Shown here in pieces: positions 12,250-24,959 of a stretch of 64,000 nt of DNA (position 1 is the first letter of the stretch; each line of letters begins with the position of its first letter). The DNA lies in contig NC_085138.1 of assembly GCF_035046485.1 (NCBI RefSeq), forward strand, positions 22,334,940-22,398,939, read 5' to 3'. Under the pieces are notes generated by a model, which was given only the letters and a program-made list of their open reading frames with translations, ran no database searches and was not told the origin of the DNA. This DNA is from Aedes albopictus (Eukaryota > Arthropoda > Insecta > Diptera > Culicidae). Made by a program: the position numbers and the translations under genes.

Positions 12250-12590
12250 AGCTCATGAGACCTCCAGTTACGCCCTGAAACTTCCTGGGACCCTCTAAAA
12301 CACCCCTAAGACCTCCTGTAATGCCCCAGAGATACCCAACTCCCCTAAAATAATCCGAAACCCCCTAAAACCTCCTGAGATCCCCTGGAACTCCCTAAGA
12401 CCCTCGGAAACTCTGTGCCTTCTGAAACCCGCTGGGATGCCTTGTAACGCCCCTGAGGTCTTCTGGCACATCTGAAAACTCCTGAAACGCTCTTGAGACC
12501 ACCTGAAGTTCCTCTGAAATCCCCTTGATCTCCTTGAAACACCCATGAAACGCATCTAAAACGCACCCGAGACCCACCGTCATTATTACA
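12250..12590. repeat. Degenerate CCTGAAACCCC minisatellite
   Basis: About 30 imperfect repeats of roughly 11 bp (CCT-RARAC-CCC). Long open frames exist in three minus-strand frames at once, which is a sign of repeat sequence, not of coding. Confidence 0.75.
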
Positions 12591-12714
12591 TTTTCTGATG
12601 CACAATGTTGGATCTCAATAGCTCTCGCTTGGCTCTCGTGTACTTGGCTATTACAAGTTTTCCAAACGACGTTCAAGAAAGTTTAATTCAGTGTATGTAC
12701 TGCCTATGATCGTA

Positions 12715-14277
12715 TACACTAGTTTACAGCATTTTTGAACTCGGTAAGCTGATGATCATTTTTGGTGTAGAATCATGCCCTGAGTTCGAAAACGCGAAGG
12801 AAAAAAATTACAGTAGAGCGGAAATTTTTTCGACTTTCCATACAAGGTTGATGATTTGAAATCGATTTTTGTTCTATTTTTAAGCAAAGTCGCTCACTTC
12901 AAACACCTCATTCTCCGTAATCAATACTCCGATTGAGCTGAAATTTTTACTGTATCTCGCATACATATGATATGTCAAATAAACGTCGAGAAAGAATTTT
13001 TAAGTTGGTTTTTTCTTATTGAAAAAAATACATTTCTTCAAAAAATTTTGGGAATTTTGCTAAAATTTAAGAAGATCATCCCTAAAACTCGCCAATATCT
13101 CGAATTTCATCAATCTGACGCAAAACCTGTATTCAGATGATTGAATGGTATTGTATTCAGCTTTTAATTCATGGTAAAAGATTTAAAATTGGATGAACAA
13201 AACGCAATATATTTGAGTTTTAGTAAATTACATATTTTAAAAGGTTGCAAAACTCGATATTGAGCTAAAACTCAAAAACTGTTCTACTTTAATTTTTTTG
13301 AAGGTCGGTTTCGAAATCAGCACTAAATTGTGCTTCAAAAATTTTGGTCGATGACAGAAGTTCATGACTTTCGTTTTATTTTGTAAACTTGTGATATTAC
13401 ACTGAAAATAATCGACACGCCTCATCCATGTTCTTTTACACGTTAATGTATCGTTCAAAACAGCACGCTATATTAACGTGTAATTCTTTTGAATCAGATG
13501 TTGAATAGTTGAGGTTCTAAACCACTGTCTTTTACACACGATTTTATCGTGTTTGGCAGTATGTTTATGTATCGATAATGGAAATGGTTCGCCTATAACA
13601 CAAGTTTACAAAATAAAATGAAAGTCGTGAACTTCTGTCAACGACCAAAATTTTTGAAGCACAATTTAGTGCTGATTTCGAAACCGACCTTCAAAAAATT
13701 TTAAGTGGAACAGTTTTTGAGTTTTAGCTCAATATCGAGTTTTACAACTTTTCAAAATATGTAATTTACTAAAATTCAAATATATTGCGTTTTGTTCAAC
13801 CAATTTTAAATCTTTTTCCATAAATTGAAAGCTGAATACAATACCATTCGATCATCTGAATACAGGTTTTGCGTCAGATTGATGAAATTCACGATATTGG
13901 CGAGTTTTAGGGACAATCTTCTTAAATTTTAGCAAAATTCCCAAATTTTTTTGAATAAATGTATTTTTTTAAATAAGAAATAATTAACTTAAAAATTCTT
14001 TCTCGACGTTTATTTGACATATCATATGTAGGCGAGTTACAGTAAAAATTTCAGCTCAATCGGAGCATTGATTACGGAGAATGAGATGTTTGAAGTTAGC
14101 GACTTTGCTTAAAAATAGAACAAAAATCGATTTCAAATCATCAACCTTGTATGGAAAGTCGAAAAAAATTCCGCTCTACTGTAATTTTTTTCTTTCGCGT
14201 TTTCGAACTCAGGGCATGATTCTACACCAAAAATGATCATCAGCTTACCGAGTTCAAAAATGCTGTAAACTAGTGTA
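12715..14277. repeat. 1.56-kb foldback with two 679-nt arms
   Basis: The left arm (12715-13393) and right arm (13599-14277) are near-perfect inverted copies around a 205-bp loop. They begin and end with TACACTAGTTTACAGC and its complement. No coding capacity. A partial copy of the arm recurs at 57381-57545, so this is a dispersed family and not a one-off rearrangement. Confidence 0.88.
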
Positions 14278-14876
14278 ATGTAATGTACATCACCGAACTC
14301 GCCCGCGTTAAGTATGTCCTATACTTTATTTTTTGGTGAACAGGGACCCGCAGCTGGGTGCCTGGTACTGATATTCTAACAAATTTGAAACTTAGGATGC
14401 CAAACTAACGTGTTTTACACATGATTTCGAAAAGTAGATTTATGACTGGTTTGACACGTTAAATTCAGATTTTTTCCAAGTGGTGAAAATTCATGTTTGA
14501 AACATGTGGCTCGAACGTGTAGAATATTTTCAGTGTAGTCCCATATTTGCTGGGTTATGGGACGGTTATGGTATGGTTATAAGCAGTGTACGTAGTAATC
14601 ATAGTTATAATCCGAAATACCTAAAAAATTAAATGATTTGATGGACTGTAGACATTGGTCAGAATAGGCCCTTAGTTCTCAAAAAACCAACATGGGCATC
14701 ATTCACAAATTTCATAACGCCAAAATAGGCCTTTTCTTTTAGGAAAACATATTTTTGTTCGAACTGTAACACCGTGAAGGACCAACCACCCCCTCCAGCG
14801 TTATGACATTTGTGAACAAGCCCTATGTAATCCTCGTTAAATTTTCTTTACCAATGATTTGGTATTCTGCACACCA
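14278..14876. other. No gene recognised
   Basis: AT-rich spacer. It contains one ATTTTCAGTG near 14527-14536 that could be an old TIR end. Confidence 0.3.
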
Positions 14877-15100
14877 TCTTCTTCTTCTTGGCGTGACGTC
14901 CTCACTGAGACAAAGCCTGCTTCTATAGTGTTCTATTCGCACAGCATCCTTTGCCAATAACCATTATGCATGTGCATATCGTGTGGCAGGCGCGAAGATA
15001 CTCTATGTTCAATGAAGTCAAGCAAATTTCCATTACGAAAAGTTCCTGGACCGACCAGAAATTGAACCCGTCACCCTCAGCATGGTCATGCTGAATATGT
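14877..15100 (-). mobile_element. tRNA-derived SINE, (GAA)n tail
   Basis: Minus-strand copy. B-box-like GGGTTCAATTTC, then the body, ending CACGCCAAGAAGAAGAAG. The tail and body layout match the plus-strand SINEs at 18452 and 34130. Confidence 0.7.
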
Positions 15101-15381
15101 AGCTATTCCTTTACAGTTGTGGCTATACAATACAGTGCTACTCCATTGCATACAGTTGTCGAAAATCGTGGGCCTTTGTCTTCCGGTGAAAGTTCTCTAG
15201 TAAAAAACCAGATTAGAGCTGGAAGTTGAGGTTTATTTATGGTACCAATATTGACCAAAATACCCTATTCCACTCACGATGTAACCGTTCTTGAATCAAT
15301 AGCTGCAGATGTTATTAAAACAAATAAAAAAATAGTTGAAAATGGTAAGTAGGAGGACGAAGAAGCCTCCAGAAAAGGGTC

Positions 15382-15600
15382 TCCTCGTAGCCTAGTGGTT
15401 ACGACTTTGGATCGCCACTCTGGAGACGGTGAGCTAAATTCCCGTTCTGCTTGAGAAATTTTCTTGACTTCATGTGAAAACTGTACTTGACTGGATGTGA
15501 AGAAAATTAAGTAATTATAATGAAGAACTATAGAAGTAAGAATAAGATAATTATGAAGAAGAACTAAAAGAACAAGATAAAGGAGAAAAATAAGAAGAAA
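15382..15600 (+). mobile_element. Diverged tRNA-derived SINE
   Basis: GTAGCCTAGTGGTTACGACTT and ATCGCCA.TC.GGAGACGG match the tRNA-like head of the 18452 SINE with many changes. The tail has become AAGAA-rich purine sequence. Confidence 0.65.
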
Positions 15601-16773
15601 GAAAAGAGAAATAAAGAAACCTCAAAGTTTTAAAAGCCGAGGATCTAGTTACATTCTTATCATGAACATAAAATTTCGCGTTTAACCGGCATGCATCGAA
15701 TCAAAGTCGTGAAGCGGCGAACGGTCATGGATAATATAATGGAATCACATGGACATTTCATGCCGTTTGCGCAAATCCAATGATACATCGCCGCATTGCA
15801 CCGGTTTGTGAAGACGCTACCTTTTTCTTTGCGTCGGCACACAAAATGACAACAATAAAACCTTAATCACATAAACACTTGTCAAACAGCAAATCACTGA
15901 TGAACCGCCACTAGGTATATGCCAAGCCAACATGCCAACTTGAGTTTAACTGCACACATCAGGTTTGATCAGCCGGTTGTGATTGGGGACTGCACTGTCG
16001 CGTCTTCGGCAACGTCCTTGCATAACGCGCATGGCTTATTGCTGTTTATTGCCTCATGTTTGTCATGATGGGTCATTCTTGCGTTTTTTTTCGGCAAATT
16101 AAAAATACTGGTGCCGTTTTTGTTGGCTATCTGACTCCAGCTGGCTGTGACCTCTTGCCTATTAATCCGACTGATATGTAGGTAAGTGACGATCGTCCAC
16201 GACCACGAAGAGACCAGCGTGGGAGATTGTGGTGACTGCGATGTATGATGGCGGCGAGGCGACGATGTCCGCTCACGTCTATACTTATCGACAATTTATT
16301 ACCCGTTGCGTTGCGTGCAATGTGTTGCGATGGTTGCTTTTGGTGCCTATACAGTTGTTCCCTCAGGGCGAACGCGGGGATGTCCAAAAAAAAAACCCAT
16401 TCCATAGCCCTCTTCAGGATGGACGGTTGACCGTTGTTGGAGGACTTTGCAACTCAGCTGGTCATATCGCTGCGCTGGTTGATGGTGGAGAAATACTTGA
16501 ATACCGTGAACCGGGGCCAAACTGATCAGCATAGACAAACGTTTTATCAAAATTGAGCTTTCTCTCAAAGATTTATAGTTATTACTCAAAAATCCTGAAT
16601 AATTGATCAAATGAGACTGTATCAGCCTCACCCTGAGAAATATGCGCCGGCAACGGATGAACCACGTGCTCGCTGCATTCTGCGGTGAACCCAACATCCA
16701 GAAAGTGGCTAACGCTGGACGGATAGGGTGGGCAGTGCATGTTGCAATAATGCCGGACCAGAACCCTGCAGGA
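15601..16773. other. No gene recognised
   Basis: Comparatively GC-rich at 15960-16520 with overlapping short frames on both strands (up to 184 aa on the minus strand at 16347-16901). None shows a domain, and the longest runs through the SINE at 16774, so no gene is called. Confidence 0.35.
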
Positions 16774-16949
16774 GCGGACCTGGTGTGATGGTTAGAACAC
16801 TTGAATATCACGTCGAGGACCTGGGATCGAATCCCACTCCCGACAAACTCGCAAAATGTGAGTTCTTCCTTCGGAAGGGAAGTAAGGGAATAACCCTGCA
16901 AAGTTTGTGTTTGCTAACCATCCGGTTGGTACAAGAAGGCGTAAAGGCC
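16774..16949 (+). mobile_element. tRNA-derived SINE, second family
   Basis: TGGTGTGATGGTTAGAACAC (A-box region) and GGGATCGAATCCCA (B box) give a convincing tRNA-like head, followed by a body ending in GTAAAGGCC. A Harbinger-like element is inserted directly at its 3' end. Confidence 0.65.
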
Positions 16950-16952
16950 TAA

Positions 16953-18217
16953 GGGGCCGTCCATATACCACGTGGACAACTTAGAGGGGGGAGGGGGTTT
17001 GAGAAAAGTCCACGCTTGTCCACGAAGAGGAGGGTGGGGGTTTGTCAAATGTCCACGTGGACAATATTGATTTAAGAGAAAAAAAAATCATCAGCGAAAT
17101 AAATTCTGTCGTCTGATGTGATTCTTATTCATAAAAGTTTATCTATTATATAATTTTTATTTAATTACTTGTTTTTAGTTGGCGACGGATACTCAAAGGA
17201 TGAAATCATAACATTTCATGCACATTTCTAAATTTATATAGCAAAATTTCTTGAAATATTATCAGGATTTCGAACTTTTTAGTAAAAAATACTAAACAAA
17301 ATTCTGGAGTTTCAAAATGAAGCGTAGATCGTCACAGTGATGGAGTTTCTATCAGAATTTACGATAAAATTATAAATGAATTTTTAGAGGTTTATCACTT
17401 TTTAATACTACTTCAAAGTTTTGAAATACTTATCTGTTAATACTTCCAAATAAAGAAACTTTGCAATTTCTTTTTCTTTTCTATTTTATACTACTCATTG
17501 CAGTATCATAATGACCTACTTATTAGTACCGGTTCATTATGCAACTAAAATTATTTGCATAATAAACATTAGTTGCATAATATTTATGAAAAAAATATTG
17601 CATAAAATCGTATGAAACTCGTTGCAAAATCTAATTTTTCAGCACTCTTCGTATTTATCCACCTCAGCAAGCCTCGTTGGATAAATGTACGACTCTTGCT
17701 GAAAAAATCAGCTTTTTGCAACTCGTTACATAAATAACTATTATGGCACTTTAAAGTCAAAATCATATCACTATGGGTGAGTTTTGAAACTACACTATGC
17801 ACTTTCGAAATGTTGCTGTAATCATTTTTTGCAACGATTTAAAAAAACATAATTTTTGATATTTTTCATAATACAAAAGCATAAAAGTCATCTAAAAATA
17901 TGGGACAATCATGGGTTGAACATTCAGAGAGCCGTGGTAGCCAGTGTAGATAATTTGAAATACGATGATATTCGTAATATATAAAATTAAGAAATATATT
18001 TTGTTTAATGCATCCTATTCTGAAAAAAAAATTAAAACGAATTGAAAAATCAGTTTTTTTGAAAATAAAAAAAAAGGAATATTGTTTTTTTTCTGAAGTT
18101 CACGTGGACATTAGGGGAGGGGGTAGGGGTCGGTGAAAAGTCCACGCTTGTCCACGAAGAAGGGGGAGGGGGTAAAAAATCACGATTTTTCTGTCCATGT
18201 GGTATATGGACGGCCCC
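16953..18217. mobile_element. 1.27-kb Harbinger-like element, TAA duplication
   Basis: TIR GGGGCCGTCCATATACCACG at the left with its near-complement at the right, flanked by TAA (16950-16952 and 18218-18220). Subterminal G-rich GTCCACG...GGGGG repeats occur at both ends. The AT-rich interior has no transposase, so it is non-autonomous despite its length. Confidence 0.83.
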
Positions 18218-18451
18218 TAAGGCTTCGTGCAACATATGAAAATTTATCAGCGCCATTTTGCAAGCAAATCATGATTTTCTTCCACGGTTAGGTACTTCCA
18301 AGGAAAAATCATGGGCGGAGCTAGGAAAAAACAGTAATAAGAGGCATTTCTTCGAAAATTGTCCAAAAATTTCAAATAATCATAACTTGACTATAAAGTA
18401 ACAAAAAATCAATTTTGTTGCACAAATTAGAAGCTAATAATCTTGCATTAT

Positions 18452-18719
18452 GGGGTCTCCAGTTAGCCTAGTGGTTAAGGCTATGGATCGCCAATCCGGA
18501 GACGGCGGGTTCGATTACCGTTCCGGTCGGGAACATTTTCTTGACTCCCTGGGCATAGTGTATCATTGTACTTGCCTCATAATATACAAATTCATGCAAT
18601 GGCAGGCAAAGAAAGCCCTTCAATTAATAACTGTGGAAATGCTCAAAGAACACTAAGCTGAAGCGAGGCATGCCAAGTCCCAGTGGGGACGTAGAGCCAT
18701 AAAGAAGAAGAAGAAGAAG
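18452..18719 (+). mobile_element. tRNA-derived SINE (Feilai-type layout), intact
   Basis: Starts GGGGTCTCCAGTTAGCCTAG and has a B box GGGTTCGATTACCG. It ends in (GAA)n and is flanked by a perfect 13-bp duplication AATCTTGCATTAT (18439-18451 and 18720-18732). About 268 bp. The name Feilai is a suggestion from host and layout, not a sequence match. Confidence 0.85.
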
Positions 18720-18732
18720 AATCTTGCATTAT

Positions 18733-19500
18733 CGAGAAAAATATCACACATAGGCGTAGCCAGTGATATGAGTTTACAAGGGACAGAGAAACTGAGTTCT
18801 CAAATCAGTACACATAATCCATAGTAGATACTTATTTCTCAGTTATAAAAAAATATTCTTACTATTTCACCCCTGTAAGCCACCTTGAAAAGATTTGGCA
18901 TAGTCGTAGCAAGGAAAAAGTGAAGGGGGGGAGGAGAAAGGTGGCTTAAAATATTTTTCGAACGTCACCGCTTTGTAGGTAAATAATAGCTTTCTTCCAT
19001 GATTGGCATCTTGAGACGATATACTTTATAGAAAATAATACAAATCATTTGCGTAACTAAAAACAATAAAAAATAGTGTTATATTTCAAACAATCTTTAT
19101 TTAAACTTATTTAGTGTGTTCTGTACGAGAGCTAGTAATGGAATGAACAGAGGATTTAATTTTCACAGTTGCTTGTTTGGTTGCTAACTGTCGCTTGGTT
19201 GCCATGGACTGCTCCGATGCTACCACTGGGTTGCTGGTGTTAACAAATAGTATTAAGGGGCAGTTTCTAGAAAAATACACACACAATTTAGAAAGTCATA
19301 ACTTTACAATAAAGCAAGAAATTCTCAATTTTCCGCCACAAATAAAATGTTAAGAATTTCGCTTTTTGAGAAAAATATCACACATGGTCGTAGCCATATA
19401 TGATACTTAAAAAAATCATGGATTAGTTTTATTCCTTTCAAGGCTAAGATGGGATAATACACAATTGAATGAATTCATAATTAAAATTCATCCTTTGTAA
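18733..19500. other. No gene recognised
   Basis: AT-rich, without recognisable repeats apart from two similar 'AATATCACACAT.G.CGTAGCCA' phrases near 18739 and 19373, about 630 bp apart. Confidence 0.35.
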
Positions 19501-20350
19501 TAATTTTAGAATAAAATTCTGATGAAATCCTTGAAGCATTCCCAAAACTATTCTTGAGTGGTATTCTCAGAGAAAGCCGAATAGAAGCTCTTGTTGAAAT
19601 AACTTGCCTATAGAAGCTGTGGATGAAATCCTAAAGGAATCCCTAAAAAGAATAGTCTCCAACGAATCCCTTACAAAATTCCACTAGGAATCCTTGGAGA
19701 ATTTTTTATAGAATCTTAAAAAAGTTCCTTGATGGAACCTCTGTAAGAATTCTCGATGTTATACCAGGAGAAATTTGGTAAGGAGGATTCCTTAAGACTC
19801 CTCGAACAATTAAAGATGGATTTTTTGTTTTTGAGAAATGTCCCATAACTTGATGGCGAGATTTTTCAAAGGCTGCCTGGAAGCATGGGCGTATCCAAAA
19901 GGGCCAGAGCGGGGCCGTGCCCCCCCCCCCTGGCCGACAGTTTTTTTTCTAATTCGAGCCGACTTTAAGTTTATAAATAATTCAAAGCTCCAGAAAAGTT
20001 ATCTAAAGAAATTATGTTCACCAAACATTCCTCCGGGAATTTCTCCTGGGACATCTTTAGAGGATCCTCCAATTATTGTTCCAGTGCTTTTTTCGAGGAT
20101 TCCTCCAGGGATTCCCAAAGGATTCTCAACAGAGATCCTTTTAGGTATTTCTGCAAGTGTTCCTTTAAAGGTTTCTTCGAGTATTTCTTCATATATTCCT
20201 TCAAGAATTCTACTAGAAATTGTTCCAATAATTCAATTTGGAATAATTCGAAGTACTTCAGCAGGAACATCTCCCAGAAACCCTTTCTGAAAATTTTACT
20301 AGATATTATCTAAAAATTAATCCATCAAAAGATTCCTACAATAATTCGTC
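19500..20350. repeat. Degenerate GGAATTCCT-type minisatellite
   Basis: Loose repeats of about 12-24 bp around TTCCTCCAGGGATTCC and its complement. Open frames here (for example 19838-20290) are by-products of the repeat. Confidence 0.7.
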
Positions 20351-20386
20351 CAGAATTTATTGCAGACGTGAATTCCTGCCTATGTT

Positions 20387-20590
20387 TGCCTTTCTCGTAC
20401 AGCAAAGTGTACTGAAAGGCTACATGTTCACTCAAAAACGAATTTTCGATAGAAGGCTCGGAGAGTCGAGTCACATATATCAATCAACTCAGCTCGATGA
20501 ATAGAGATGATGTCTGTTTGTGTTTATGTATGTGAGTATGTATGTATGTCTGTACGCAAAATAAGTTCACTCACTTCTAAGGCACTTCCT
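20387..20590 (+). repeat. Dispersed repeat with GTATGTATGT microsatellite
   Basis: The phrase 'GAGTCGAGTCACATATATCAATCAACTCAGCTCGA' followed by TGTATGTATG is the reverse complement of the ends of the 55.1-57.4 kb element (55914-56010 and 57240-57330), given here only by position. It leads into the CAAGATGGC array. Confidence 0.6.
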
Positions 20591-20769
20591 ATTAACCGAT
20601 TTTTTGGATTATAGCTCGAATCAAACCGTAATTTTACCGCATTGTTTGCTATTTAAAAAAGTCCGGATCGGTCAAGGCGTTCCGGAGTTATGGCCATTTC
20701 AGTGGTCCGGACCAGCACCGGTAGAACTGGCCATATATAAAACTAAACCAAGCCCCATCATGCGGCATG

Positions 20770-21500
20770 CGGCATGGTTGACGAATTTTGTGCGGAAATC
20801 CACACGGGAGACCAGAAATTCCATGATATCCGCCAAAAATTCAAGATGGCAGCTTAATATTCAAGATGTTGGCTGTTAAGTGGTGTTTTAGGCTGTGACA
20901 CCATGCAATATAGATATATTTAGTATGGGGAAGAAGTCTGGAGTCCAAAAAGGCTGACCAGAATATCCAAGATGGCGGTTCAAAATTCAAGATGGCGTAT
21001 GTTTAACGGAGTTTTAGGCCCTAATACCATATGGGTATATTTTGTATGAAGATGATCCCAGCAATGGCGAGCAAAACATCCAAGATGCTGGTCAAAAATA
21101 CAAGATGGCAGTTCTAAATTCAAGATGGCGTATTTTTAATGGAGTTTTAGGCCCTAAAACCATGCAATATATGTATATTTTAGTTTGGGGAAGATGTCCG
21201 GAGTCCAAAAATGGCGACCAGGATATCCAATATGGTGGTCCAAAATCCAAGATGGCAACTCTAAATTCAAGATGGCGTATATTTAATGGTGTTTTTTTTT
21301 CTCTAAAACCATACAATATGGGTATATTTGGTTTGAGGAAGATGTCTGAGGAGAGGTGAACCAGCGTCTGGCTGAAAGCCTCTTTAATAAAGACAAAAAA
21401 AGATGTCTCGAGTCCAAAAATGGCGACCATAATATCCAAGATGGTGGATGGCGGCTCAAAATTCAAGATGGCGTATGTTAATGGAGTTTTAGGTTCTAAA
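20770..21500 (+). repeat. CAAGATGGCG tandem array
   Basis: About four to five diverged units of 135-190 bp built on 'TTCAAGATGGCGTAT', 'GGAGTTTTAGGCCCTAA' and 'GAGTCCAAAAATGGCGACCA'. Non-coding. Confidence 0.75.
21348..21399 (+). mobile_element. 52-bp LINE-tail micro-insertion
   Basis: Contains GGCTGAAAGCCTCTTTAATA followed by AAGACAAAAAA, between 9-bp duplications AAGATGTCT (21339-21347 and 21400-21408). Neighbouring units of the CAAGATGGC array keep the uninterrupted sequence 'GGAAGATGTC.GGAGTCC', which serves as the empty site. Confidence 0.75.
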
Positions 21501-21504
21501 TTTA

Positions 21505-22605
21505 GGTACCGTACGACAAACGCTTAAGACGCATCACCGGCTTCAAGGCATACGACAGTATCGACCGCACGGAGTTATGGAAAATCATGGACGAGAACGG
21601 CTTTTCTGGGAAGCTGGACGTTGTGCAAAAGAATTTCGGGCGAGCATTTTAGTTCGTTTGAATCTCTTTGGGGACTGTGACATGGTGACGGACTCACATG
21701 CCTACGACGATCCGGGGTACGATTTAACGAAATCCAGTCAATTTGTGTACTTTGCGGACCACCTGAGCAGTGGACACGGTGGGATACGGTAGGAAAGATA
21801 CGGTGGGAAAGGAATACCAGACAATAACTCTGCAAAATTGGTGTTTGCAACTGTGTACAAGAGAGTGAAGCCAGGCGAATCGGATTAGTCATTAATGTGT
21901 CGAAGACAAAGTACATAATGACAAAGGGCTCCAGGGAGGAATCACCGCGCCCGCTACCCCGAATTCATATCGACGGTGATGAAATCGAGGCGGTTGAAGA
22001 ATTCGTGTACTTGGGCTCACTGGTGACCGCCGACAACGACACCAGCAGAGAAATTCAGAGGCGCATTGTGGCAGGAAATCGTTCTTCTTTGGACTCCGCA
22101 GAACTCTACGATCGAATAAAGTTCGCCGTAACCCGAAGTTAACAAAACGCTGATTAGACCGGTCGTCCTCTATGGACTGGGCACGAAACATGGACCCTAC
22201 GTGCAGAGGACCAACGCGCTCTTGGAGTTTTCGAACGGAAGGTGTTGCGTACCATTTACGGCGGAGTGCAGATGGAAGACGGGACTTGGAGAAGGCGAAT
22301 GAACCACGAGCTGCATCAGCTGCTGAGAGAACCAATCATCGTCCATACTGCGAAAATCGGGAGGCTACGGTGGGCGGGTCACGTCATCAGGATGTCGGAT
22401 AGCAACCCGACTAAAATGGTTCTCGAGAGTCATCCGACCGGTACAAGAAGACGTGGAGCGCAGCGAGCTAGGTGGGTCGACCAAGTGGAGGACGATCTGC
22501 GGACCCTACGCAGAGTGCGGAACTGGAGACAAACAGCCATGGACCGAGTGGAATGGAGGCGGCTACTATGTACAGCAGAGGCCACCCCGTCCTTAGCCTG
22601 ATCGG
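21505..22605 (+). pseudogene. RTE-like LINE fragment (RT C-terminal half)
   Basis: 5'-truncated. Begins with RT motif-A-like KAYDSIDRTELWKIM, then a scrambled part. From 21897 comes a good RT/thumb stretch (SKTKYIM, VEEFVYLGSLV, and after a frameshift at about 22145, RPVVLYG). It ends with KILRTIYGG-like, RMNHEL, GRLRWAGHVIRM and RRGAQRARWVDQVEDDL at 22242-22601. This C-terminal signature is typical of RTE-clade elements in insects. The 3' end runs into GTAAGTAAGTATGA. Frameshifts and deletions make it non-functional. Confidence 0.78.
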
Positions 22606-22669
22606 TAAGTAAGTATGATAGAGGACAGAGAAGACAGTATGTAGAGGCTAGAGAGATGCTTTTTGCGAC

Positions 22670-22890
22670 ATACCTTCAGAAATTCTTTCTGGGATTTCTT
22701 CAGGTATTCCTTTCGAGAATCTTTCCTGGTTTCCTCCCAGGATTCCTTCAGATACTGCCCCGGAGTTCTCTTCAGAGATTTTTACAGAGGTTGCTTTAGA
22801 GAATCCTGAAAGGATTCTTTAAGTTATTCTTTTCTGCATTCCTTCAGGGATTTCTTCAAAAATTTCTTCCAGGACTCCTGATGTGATTCC
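22670..22890. repeat. Degenerate GGGATTCCTTCA minisatellite, left part
   Basis: Same loose 12-bp repeat as 27612-28330. The two blocks were one before the TTAA element inserted between them. Confidence 0.65.
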
Positions 22891-23214
22891 TTAACCCTTT
22901 GGAGCCGGACGGGTCATATATGACCCCAACATAGAAACGGCTGTATAAATTCACCAATTCGATAAAACAGAATACTGTCTTCGGCAAATTTGTTGCAAAT
23001 TGAGTCCTCTATTAGGGAAAAATTGGGATATTTGTATTTGGGACTTTAATGATAACCAAGAACATCCTGAACACCATGAAATTTGAAAAAAATGAAATAA
23101 TTGACATACCAGTTGTTCTAAAAGCTAAACTTGGATGTGGGTCTCGTTTATATGTATCCTTTTAGCCTTCATCAAGAATATCAAAAGCTGTTTTATATTC
23201 TGGGATGTTCTAGG

Positions 23215-23550
23215 CACAGAGAACAGACGTCTATCTTTGCTTTCTGCCTTGTGTAAAACTTTGTAACGGTCATATCAAAGTATGTGGTTATGTCCCCGTT
23301 GCGTGGCGCTAGCGTTCCATCACTTACATTGTTGTGTTGTCATTTTTGTTTCCAGTGCTCGCCGTTTTTGGCCGTTTGGCGCTCGTGTCATTTTGTGGGC
23401 TAGTGTATTTTAACGATGAACACTGCCATCGCGAGGTCAGATCTACTTTATAAGTGGGGCAGTCTCCGTTGGTGGCGTTGAGGTACACTTAAATCCTGTA
23501 CACACGATTTCGACGTATTTTTGCTCGAGCTTAAATGTCTGTTCTCTGTG
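23215..23550. mobile_element. MITE, CACAGAGAACAGAC termini, 7-bp duplication
   Basis: TIR CACAGAGAACAGACGT at the left, ATGTCTGTTCTCTGTG at the right, perfect TTCTAGG duplication (23208-23214 and 23551-23557). 336 bp. The closest relative in the window is 57560-57919, which shares the ends and a GCGTGGCGCT phrase. Confidence 0.88.
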
Positions 23551-23559
23551 TTCTAGGTG

Positions 23560-24900
23560 TTCCAAACTGTCCTGTAGTGAAGTGCTTCAAATCTACAAGA
23601 ATAATTTTATGTATTTCCGCCACAATTAATAGCATTGCATAAGATACTGGGATCCGTGAAGCTCTTGACATTTACAATGTCATTTATAGACGCTATAGGG
23701 ATATTCCAGGTCAGCCAAACTACCTTGGAGTTCAGGACTTCAGGTCTACACTCGTAACAGTATCCATATCTGTTAAACTGAGAAACGCTACATAATCAAT
23801 CACAGTTACTGCAGCAATCTGAAGTCTATTATGAACCTCTGAGACATCTAGGGTCGTCCAAACTGTTCTATAATAAAGTCTTTCAAATCTACAAGAATAA
23901 CTTTATGTGTTTTCAGCATAAATAATAGTATTGTATAATCTACTGGGGTCCGCGAAGCTCTTGAAATCTCAGATGTCATTCAGAGACACTACAGGGATAT
24001 TCCAGGTCGGCCAAACTACTTTGGAGTTCAGGACTTCAGGTCTACACTCGTAACAGTATCCATATCTGTTATACTGAGAAACGCTACATAGTCATCCGCA
24101 GTTACTGGACCAATCTGAAGTCCATTTTTTATTATAAACCTTTGGGACATTCAGGTTTGTCCAAACTGTTCTATATTGAAGTCCTGCAAATTTACAAGAA
24201 TAACTTTATGTGTTTTCGCCATAAATAATAGTATTGCATAACCTGCTGGGATTCGCAAAGCCCTTGAAATCTGAAATGGCATTTAGAGACACTACAGGGA
24301 TATTCCAGGTTAGCCAAACTTCCTTGGAGTTCAGGACTTCAGGTCTACACTCGTAACAGTATCCATATCTGTTATACTGAGTAACGCTGCATAATCAACC
24401 GCAGTTACTGGAGCAATATGAAGTCTACTTTTTTATTATAACCCTTTGGGACATTCACGGTTGTCCAGACTGCTCTATAATGAAGCCCTTCAAATCTACA
24501 AGAAAAGCTTTGTGTTTTCACCATAAATAATAGCATAGGATCTGCTGAGACCCATGCAGCTCTTGAAATCTGAAATGTCATTTAGAGACACTATGGGAAT
24601 GTTCCAGGTCAGCCAAACTATCAGTGAGATCAGAACTTCAGGTCAACACTCGTAACATCAGCTATTTCTGACATACTGAGTAGCGTTTCATAATCAATAG
24701 CGATGACTGGACCAACCTAAAGTCTACTATATATTTTTATGAACCTTTGGAACATTGAGGGTCGTCCAAACTATCCTAAAGTTTAGCTCTTGATAGTAAC
24801 AGTAGTTAGTTTCACAATGAACTTTAGACTGTAATCTGTAATGATAGTTTTGAGATATTCCAGATCAACATCACTACTCCGGAGACCATAGCTTCAGGTC
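23560..24900. repeat. Tandem array, unit about 299 bp
   Basis: The landmark GGGATATTCCAGGTCAGCCA recurs near 23698, 23996, 24298 and 24597 (with changes) and in degenerate form near 24855. Unit length is 298-302 bp until the last. Non-coding. Confidence 0.82.
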
Positions 24901-24959
24901 TACACTTGTGATAATAACTTTTGCCACTACGTTAAGGTGTTACATAATCCACTGTACTT

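Noticed and set aside
12295..12676. Three overlapping minus-strand frames of 86-93 aa
   Set aside because: Produced by the CCTGAAACCCC minisatellite; all three frames are open together.
13402..14536. Possible TA-flanked element with CACTGAAAAT ends spanning the foldback loop and right arm
   Set aside because: Its borders cut across the symmetric foldback arms; no consistent insertion order could be built.
16347..16901. 184-aa minus-strand frame
   Set aside because: Runs through the tRNA-like SINE at 16774 and shows no domain or codon pattern.
19838..20313. 150-aa plus-strand frame
   Set aside because: Pro/Ser/Ile repeats from the GGAATTCC minisatellite.
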